DNA from: Fermentibacter sp963718745 [NCBI: Candidatus Fermentibacterota bacterium]
Lineage (GTDB): Bacteria > Fermentibacterota > Fermentibacteria > Fermentibacterales
Direction: 5' to 3'
Length of the DNA stretch: 64,000 bases
NCBI GenBank assembly: GCA_963718745.1
Contig: OY970370.1
Span: forward strand, 496,001 to 560,000
The number at the start of each line of letters is the position of its first letter. Position 1 is the stretch's first letter. The notes beneath the pieces were generated by a model. The model searched no databases, had not been told where the DNA came from, and saw only the letters and a list, made by a program, of their open reading frames with translations. Made by a program: the position numbers and the translations under genes. Shown here piece by piece: positions 58,945 through 64,000 of this stretch.

Positions 58945-61004
58945 AGAAGCCCTCCTGCAATACGCCCGGATCAGGGCGGATGATACAGGCCGATCTCACC
59001 GGAAGAGGATCGAGGGGCCGGGGAGGCTATGCCGGCCGTCTGCTGCGCGTCGATCTCTCGAAGCGTTCCGTCGAACAGCAGGACACCGCGGACTACCTGC
59101 CGGAGTGGTACGGCGGGCGGGCGCTCGCCGCCCGCATCGCCTGGGACGAGATCCCCCCCGGCACAAGCGCCTTCGACGGAGCATCCCCGCTGATGATACT
59201 GGCGGGCCCCCTCGCCGGGACCGCCGCACCCTTCTCGGGCCGCACCACCGTCTGCGGGATCTCGGCGCAGGGTCATCCACAGGAATGGTACACGAGATCC
59301 TCCTTCGGAGGCCACTGGGGACCGGAGCTCAAGCATGCCGGTTTCGACGGCATCGTGATTACCGGAAGGGCCGACAGCCCTGTCTGGCTAAGGATCGAGA
59401 ACGGCTCATGCAGCATCGAAGATGCATCCGGTCTGTGGGGCAGGGGCATCTACGAAACGCAGAAGCTCCTGGCGGCGTCCGAGGGCGCCCCCTGGAGGGT
59501 GCTCGCGACAGGTCCCGCCGGCGAGAACCTCTGCAGGATCGCGGTCGCGGCGACCGAGACGGAGAGCGCGGCCGGCCAGGGAGGATTCGGAGCCGTGATG
59601 GGCTCGAAGAACCTCAAGGCGATAGCTGTGAGAGGCGATCTGCCGATACCTGTGGCCGATCCGGAGAGGTTCCGGAGGGTGTGCGACCTCGTGCGCGGCG
59701 AGGCGCATGCCTCCCACGGCTGGCCGCATGAGCCGAAACTGGATCCGGAGAAGGTCTGCAGGTACGGCCAGAGGTTCCAGGCATGCACGCAGGGATGCTC
59801 GGTCCGGTGCTACGACGCCCGTTTCTACACGACCGTGCCGGCCGTGCTCCAGCGCGGGAAGGTGCTCTCGGGGCAGATGGACTGCGTTGCCGGCCTCTTC
59901 CCCGGGTTCGAGGGCACGTTCTACGACTGGAACACCGGATTCGAGGCCGGTTTCGAGATCGGCCAGATCGCGAACGACGAAGGGTTGAACCACTGGGAGA
60001 TACTCATCGGGATGGTCCCGTGGCTGAGGCACCTGAAGGCTGATGGCGAGTTGCGCGAGATCGACGGCATGGAGATCGACTTCGACAGCCCCGCCTTCTG
60101 GGCCCACCTGCTCACGGGCATCTCGCGGAGGGAGGGCAGGATACGTTCCGCCCTCTCGGAGGGCACGGTCCGCGCTTCGCACAGCCTCGGCATCGGCCGG
60201 GACAGGCTCGATGAACTGTTCCCCGCCTGGGGCTATGCGGGTCACTGGGACGGCCACGGCGACAGGATAAACTACGTCTTCTTCCCATACTGGATAGTAA
60301 GCGCGCTCCAGTGGGCGGTGGACACACGCGATCCGATCTCCAGCGCGCACGGTTATGCCCAGAACATAATGGGCTGGAGCAGGATATGCTCTCCTGAGCA
60401 CGGGCTTTCCTGGGAGAGGATCATGGAGGTCTCGGCGCGTGTCTACGGATCGACCGCATGCGCCGATCCGAGATCGGGATACGAGGGCAAGGCTTTCCCT
60501 GCGTGGTGGGAGGGCAACAGGTCGGTCATGAAGGATTCCCTCCCCGTCGGCGACCAGGTCTTCCCCAGGATCTACTCCCGGAAGACCGAGGACAACTTCG
60601 CGAGGGCCGGAGACATGGACGGACCGTCCTTCGAGAGGCACATGTTCGAGGCGCTGACGGGAGAGGACTGGGGCGACAAGGGCATGGAGAAGGCCTCCGA
60701 GAGGGTCATCCAGCTGGAGAGAGCCCTTCTGGTGCGGAATTTCGGACGCTCGAGGGCCGATGACGAGTCGCTCGTCCCGTACTTCGAGAAGGCGGAGCAC
60801 CTCGTGAACCCGTTCGTAGGAGAGCGGAAGGGCATGGATGCCATTAAGTTCGGAGAGGTTCTCGACGAGTACTACGGATTGAGGGGATGGGATCCCGCCA
60901 CGGGCAGGCCGACGGCCCTGACTCTGGAGCGCTTCGGGCTCCACGACGAAGCCCGCATCCTCGGAGAAGGAGTGCTCCTCCCGGGCGGCGGGGCCGGGCG
61001 GTGA
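58941..61004 (+). CDS. Aldehyde:ferredoxin oxidoreductase family protein with altered Fe-S ligands
   Basis: A 687-residue tungsto- or molybdopterin enzyme of the AOR family, oxidising an aldehyde to an acid with ferredoxin. The N-domain is typical: GYAGRLLRVDLSKRSVEQQD, YLPEWYGGRALAARIAWDEI, FSGRTTVCGISAQG. The iron-sulfur motif reads ACTQGCSVRC (Cys282, Cys286, Cys290), C-x3-C-x3-C where Pyrococcus AOR has C-x2-C-x3-C. The D-x-x-G-L-C motif that should supply the fourth Cys appears as KDSLPVGD (532-538), with Gly at that place by my alignment. The start is GTG 58941; ATG 58980 is possible. It may accept an unusual substrate or hold a modified cluster. Confidence 0.88.
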   Translation: MKKPSCNTPGSGRMIQADLTGRGSRGRGGYAGRLLRVDLSKRSVEQQDTADYLPEWYGGRALAARIAWDEIPPGTSAFDGASPLMILAGPLAGTAAPFSGRTTVCGISAQGHPQEWYTRSSFGGHWGPELKHAGFDGIVITGRADSPVWLRIENGSCSIEDASGLWGRGIYETQKLLAASEGAPWRVLATGPAGENLCRIAVAATETESAAGQGGFGAVMGSKNLKAIAVRGDLPIPVADPERFRRVCDLVRGEAHASHGWPHEPKLDPEKVCRYGQRFQACTQGCSVRCYDARFYTTVPAVLQRGKVLSGQMDCVAGLFPGFEGTFYDWNTGFEAGFEIGQIANDEGLNHWEILIGMVPWLRHLKADGELREIDGMEIDFDSPAFWAHLLTGISRREGRIRSALSEGTVRASHSLGIGRDRLDELFPAWGYAGHWDGHGDRINYVFFPYWIVSALQWAVDTRDPISSAHGYAQNIMGWSRICSPEHGLSWERIMEVSARVYGSTACADPRSGYEGKAFPAWWEGNRSVMKDSLPVGDQVFPRIYSRKTEDNFARAGDMDGPSFERHMFEALTGEDWGDKGMEKASERVIQLERALLVRNFGRSRADDESLVPYFEKAEHLVNPFVGERKGMDAIKFGEVLDEYYGLRGWDPATGRPTALTLERFGLHDEARILGEGVLLPGGGAGR

Positions 61005-62068
61005 ACAGCCTGGACCTTTTCGTCCCGGGCCGCCTGTGCCTCTTCGGAGAGCACTCGGACTGGGCCGGCGCCCGGCGGTCGGCCGATCCGGGGATCATGC
61101 CGGGCAGGTGCATCATAGCGGGCACGGACCAGGGCATACTGGCCTCCGCCAGCCCGGCCGCGGGTGTCTTCGAGCTGCGCCAGATCTCTCCCGACGGCTC
61201 CCCCGCCCCACCCGACACGATACCGGCCGATCCCGCCGCTCTGGAGGCTGTGGCCAGGGCCGCGGGATTCGATTCATACGCCGCCGGGACCGCATGCCTG
61301 GTCCTCGAGCGGTTCCCCGGTCTCGGACTGCGGCTTTCGGTGTTGGAGCGTACCCTGCCCCTGAAGAAGGGGCTCTCTTCCTCGGCGGCCGTCTGCGTGC
61401 TCACGGCGAGGGCGTACAACCTGGTACACGATCTCGGGCTCTCGACGGAGGAGGAGATGGAGCTGGCCTACCGGGGGGAGCTCATGACCGGCTCCTCCTG
61501 CGGCCGCATGGACCAGGCCTGCGCCTTCGGGAGCGTTCCCGTCGAGCTCGTTTTCGACGGGGACCGGATGGCGGTCTCGGAGCTTTCGCCGGGATGCGAC
61601 TTCCATATCCTGATCGCCGATCTCGGCTCGATGAAGGACACCAGGCGCATCCTCTCCGACCTGAACGCGGCATTCGACTCCGGCGACTCCGGCGTCAGGA
61701 ACGCGCTGGGTCCGCTCAACAAAGAGATTCTCGACAGGGCCCGTGCGCTTCTCGAGGCAGGGGACCCCGAAGGCCTCGGAGGGCTGATGGCCGAAGCACA
61801 GTCAGTATTCGACAGGCTGGTGGCGCCATGCAGCGGAGCCCTGGAGGCTCCTGCGCTTCACAGGGCGCTGTCGCACCCCGCTGCGATGGAGTTTGCCTGG
61901 GGCGGGAAAGGAGTGGGTTCGCAGGGTGACGGCTCGGTTCAGTTCGTCTGCCGTGGTGAGGACGAGCGGAAGCTCCTCGCGGCCGCGCTGGAGGGGGAGC
62001 CGGGTGTCACCTGTCTCGAACTGACGATCAGGGTCTCGCGGAACCGGGATCGCCGAGGGTCTCCCTGA
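61001..62068 (+). CDS. GHMP-family small-molecule kinase
   Basis: A 355-residue GHMP kinase. The N-terminus FVPGRLCLFGEHSDWAG is the galactokinase-like PGRxxLxGEHxD motif. The ATP loop is LPLKKGLSSSAAVCVLTARA (residues 119-138), and SSCGRMDQACAFGSVPVELV follows. The C-terminal motif is degenerate. Galactokinase, mevalonate kinase and heptose kinase are all in this family; the substrate is unknown. GTG 61001 overlaps the AOR stop as GTGA, which suggests a sugar or aldehyde linked to the AOR product. Its tail overlaps the radical SAM gene by 41 bp. Confidence 0.85.
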   Translation: MNSLDLFVPGRLCLFGEHSDWAGARRSADPGIMPGRCIIAGTDQGILASASPAAGVFELRQISPDGSPAPPDTIPADPAALEAVARAAGFDSYAAGTACLVLERFPGLGLRLSVLERTLPLKKGLSSSAAVCVLTARAYNLVHDLGLSTEEEMELAYRGELMTGSSCGRMDQACAFGSVPVELVFDGDRMAVSELSPGCDFHILIADLGSMKDTRRILSDLNAAFDSGDSGVRNALGPLNKEILDRARALLEAGDPEGLGGLMAEAQSVFDRLVAPCSGALEAPALHRALSHPAAMEFAWGGKGVGSQGDGSVQFVCRGEDERKLLAAALEGEPGVTCLELTIRVSRNRDRRGSP

Positions 62069-63113
62069 GATACTCCGACGCCCACTTGTGGCGTATCAGA
62101 TCCCCCCGATGGAAGATCATGGCCCCCCGGGGGTCTCCGTACCGCTCCGCCAGCTCCCCGCAGGTGACTTCTCCCAGAAGCCGCACAGGTTCAGGAGGAT
62201 CGCTGTCCAGTCTCGCGAGGATCCCATCGAATCCGCTCTCGTCGAGCTTTCCGAGCCCGACCCGGCCCCTGCAGGCCCAGAACGGATCGGAATCGCATGC
62301 TCCACCGTAGAATACCGAGAGGTCGTGCGCGACCTCGAGATAGGTCATGCCGCAGGTATCCTGGATCGCCTTCCTCGAACACTCCCCGGGATCGTCGAGG
62401 ATTTCGCCCACGATCTCCCCTTCCGTCCTCCAGAGTCCTCTTCGATCAGGAAGCAGAGCGAGATCACCCGCGCGGATCCTCAACCTCCCGTCCGCCCCCC
62501 TCCCCTGCCAGCCCATGGTGAACCATCCCACAGGCTTCGCAGGGGTTCCGAGCGAGGAGATCGTATCGGCGGTACAGGCATAGTCATGAACGTTCCCGGA
62601 GTGGATCATGACTCCCGCGTACCATTTCATGCCGTGTTCATCCGCACTGCGGATCGTACGGGCGAGGTCATCGAAGGCTCCCCTGCGGCCTGCGAACGCA
62701 TCGTGCCCCTCGCCAGTGCCGTAGAAAGTCAGCTGGAGCCAGGACACTCCGCATCCGACCAGGCTCTCCCACCCGTCCGGGTCCAGCCTGGCCAGACCGT
62801 AGCCGTTCGTGGGAAGGAAAAACGATTCCTCCCGTATGAGGCCGAGCCTTCCCTGCATCTGCATTATCTCTACGAACGAGGGATGCACGGTGGGCTCCTC
62901 GAACATCAGCACACGCACATCATCAACCGACCGCCCGAGCGCCGAAACCTTCTCCAGGACGAAGGAGATGCCGTCCAAATCCATCATGGGCCTGCCGGGG
63001 GAACCATTCTCGTAACAGTGCAGGCACCTGTTCACGCATGGCATGCCGTGGATCTTGACCATCACCAGCCTGTGCGCCGGGCTGCAACCTTCATCGAGCC
63101 GACTCCTGCTCAT
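62028..63113 (-). CDS. Radical SAM protein
   Basis: A 361-residue radical SAM enzyme. The cluster motif is GMPCVNRCLHCYENG, with Cys26, Cys30 and Cys33 (C-x3-C-x2-C). A GE-like segment (MFEEPTVHPSFVEIMQ) and FLPTNGYGLARLDPDGWESL follow the TIM-barrel pattern. The C-terminal half has several extra Cys (DTCGMTYLEVAHDL, FYGGACDSDPFWACRG) that could hold an auxiliary cluster, as in SPASM-type peptide-modifying enzymes. ATG 63113 overlaps the CPBP gene stop (4 bp). No small precursor peptide gene was found next to it, so its substrate is unknown. Confidence 0.87.
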   Translation of the reverse strand: MSRSRLDEGCSPAHRLVMVKIHGMPCVNRCLHCYENGSPGRPMMDLDGISFVLEKVSALGRSVDDVRVLMFEEPTVHPSFVEIMQMQGRLGLIREESFFLPTNGYGLARLDPDGWESLVGCGVSWLQLTFYGTGEGHDAFAGRRGAFDDLARTIRSADEHGMKWYAGVMIHSGNVHDYACTADTISSLGTPAKPVGWFTMGWQGRGADGRLRIRAGDLALLPDRRGLWRTEGEIVGEILDDPGECSRKAIQDTCGMTYLEVAHDLSVFYGGACDSDPFWACRGRVGLGKLDESGFDGILARLDSDPPEPVRLLGEVTCGELAERYGDPRGAMIFHRGDLIRHKWASEYLRETLGDPGSARP

Positions 63114-63757
63114 CGCGCGACGAGGAAGGCGGCGAGAATCATGCCTGCGTCCGCGATCACATGTGTGAGGACGGGGACGAGGAGGCCTCCTGTCAGGCGT
63201 TCGACACGCCTCCAGGCCAGGGCTGTGCAGAACAGGACGGTCACGCAGACAGCCACCCAGAGGGGCTTCATGAGGGTGGAGAGGACCAGGCCGTGGTACC
63301 CCGCGAACAGAGCGCAGGCGGCCAGGCCGAACCTGGCGTGCCTCCGGAGTGCGCCCCAGTGAGCCTGTTCGAGCACCGGATGGAGGATGCCGTAGTAGGG
63401 GATCATAAGGAGCAGAGCGTTTCCCTCGAGTCCGTATGCGGACAGCCAGGACGCGGTCGAGATCCGGGTCATCGAGGGGAGCAGTACGAAGGTCAGGGGA
63501 CCGGCCGCCAGACAGGGAACCGCCAGGGCCATGAACGCCCTCGGGTTCCAGCCCCCGGTCACTTCCCTCATCCTCTTCCGGGAGAAGAGGAGCATGAGGA
63601 CGTGATAGGCCAGGATCGTCGCCCATGCACTGTGTAGGCATATCCAGAAAACCGACACGGCAAGCCATGGTGCGAGCATGGCTAGGACGGCCGGTGCGTC
63701 ACCTGACCTGCCGCCGCAGGAGGATTCATCAGTTGTCGCAGCGCGGGCAGGTTCCAT
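63110..63757 (-). CDS. CPBP-like intramembrane protein
   Basis: A 215-residue membrane protein with about six helices. GILHPVLEQAHWGALRR is a degenerate version of the CPBP EExxxR motif, and FAGYHGLVLSTLM and VLTHVIADAGMILAAFL match the second and third CPBP motifs. CPBP proteins are intramembrane proteases linked to peptide processing or immunity; loss of the first Glu makes activity doubtful. ATG 63757 is preferred to the upstream frame. It overlaps the radical SAM start, so they form a pair. Confidence 0.75.
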   Translation of the reverse strand: MEPARAATTDESSCGGRSGDAPAVLAMLAPWLAVSVFWICLHSAWATILAYHVLMLLFSRKRMREVTGGWNPRAFMALAVPCLAAGPLTFVLLPSMTRISTASWLSAYGLEGNALLLMIPYYGILHPVLEQAHWGALRRHARFGLAACALFAGYHGLVLSTLMKPLWVAVCVTVLFCTALAWRRVERLTGGLLVPVLTHVIADAGMILAAFLVAR

Positions 63758-63768
63758 CGCGGGATCCC

Positions 63769-64000
63769 TCACTTCAGACCGGGCCTCTCCCCCCGCGCCA
63801 GCATGGCGGCAGCCTCGGCGGCTCGCCGGGAGCGGGTTTCCGGTTTCTTCGCGGACACTATCCAGAGAATGTACCTCTTTCTGCAAGAGGCCGGGAGGGA
63901 TTCGAAGAAAGCCGTTGCAGCGTCATCGCCCTCGAGGGCTTCGGACAACTCCGCTGGAACCGCCTCGAGCGGGAAGGTCGGACGAACCTCCACCCTCAGC
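63769..64000 (-). CDS. YdeI/OmpD-associated family protein, partial at window edge
   Basis: The visible 77 residues match the C-terminal part of the YdeI/OmpD-associated family: FFESLPASCRKRYILWIVSA then KKPETRSRRAAEAAAMLARG. The reading frame stays open to the window end, and LRVEV before the internal GTG at 63993 looks like family sequence, so the gene almost certainly starts beyond 64000. It ends 11 bases before the CPBP-like gene start. Confidence 0.75.
   Translation of the reverse strand, partial: LRVEVRPTFPLEAVPAELSEALEGDDAATAFFESLPASCRKRYILWIVSAKKPETRSRRAAEAAAMLARGERPGLK

Noticed and set aside
1-64000. Search for CRISPR arrays, transposases, integrases and phage genes
   Set aside because: No regularly spaced repeats and no recognisable transposase, integrase, capsid or terminase motif were seen on either strand.

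Overview
The window is GC-rich, densely packed bacterial chromosome with no phage, insertion sequence, CRISPR array or integrase in view. No stretch longer than about 300 bases lacks a gene; the longest is 40215-40475, which holds two hairpins. The gene set points to a Gram-negative, anaerobic, uncultured lineage. It includes outer-membrane-barrel-like proteins, many lipoproteins, a ferredoxin plus tungsten-type aldehyde oxidoreductase, and secreted proteins ending in a Bacteroidetes/FCB-style C-terminal sorting domain. A Fermentibacterota-like member of the FCB group is my best guess, but that is inference from gene style and not a measured placement.

Layout. From 73 to 38870 every gene except rpsT lies on the minus strand, and most neighbours are joined by ATGA, GTGA or TTGA overlaps. 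In order of increasing coordinate this half carries: a PAS/pseudo-receiver protein; a GGDEF protein fused to HEAT repeats; two CNNM/CBS membrane proteins; an NHL protein with a lytic transglycosylase; purH, nadE and rnr; a degenerate histidine kinase; pcm and rarA; apt with a SLOG protein; two tRNA-Pro genes around an exporter and a second pcm; MerR and DnaJ-like genes; an M14 carboxypeptidase; rpsT (plus strand); cysS and trpS; amgK and a murU-like gene; a GH57 enzyme and a SAM hydrolase; a partner-switching module built around a 1203-residue NTPase/HEAT/PP2C protein; a redox module of a small CXXC peptide, a polyferredoxin and a TlpA protein; tRNA-Cys and tRNA-Gly; then a SPOR lipoprotein, truA, rluD and ppiC.

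The second half (39-64 kb) alternates strands. It has an aminotransferase, an outer-membrane protein, glgC, a DUF2089/SHOCT-like trio, a YchF-like protein with an altered P-loop, a glmM-glmS-yihY operon, tRNA-Thr, leuC-leuD with an exported protein, an FAD oxidase, a base-composition outlier that is secreted, gapN, a zinc-ribbon membrane protein, and a ferredoxin-AOR-GHMP kinase operon facing a radical SAM/CPBP pair.

How the genes work together. glmM, glmS, amgK, the murU-like gene and the lytic transglycosylase all feed peptidoglycan precursor supply and recycling. glgC and the GH57 enzyme fit alpha-glucan storage. gapN and the ferredoxin-coupled AOR offer two routes of aldehyde oxidation. 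The most unusual parts are the NTPase-HEAT-PP2C/RsbW/RsbV module (28923-33301), the GGDEF-HEAT fusion, the AOR with altered iron-sulfur ligands, a 52-residue CXXC peptide hidden upstream of the polyferredoxin, and several genes that seem to start at ATC or CTG.
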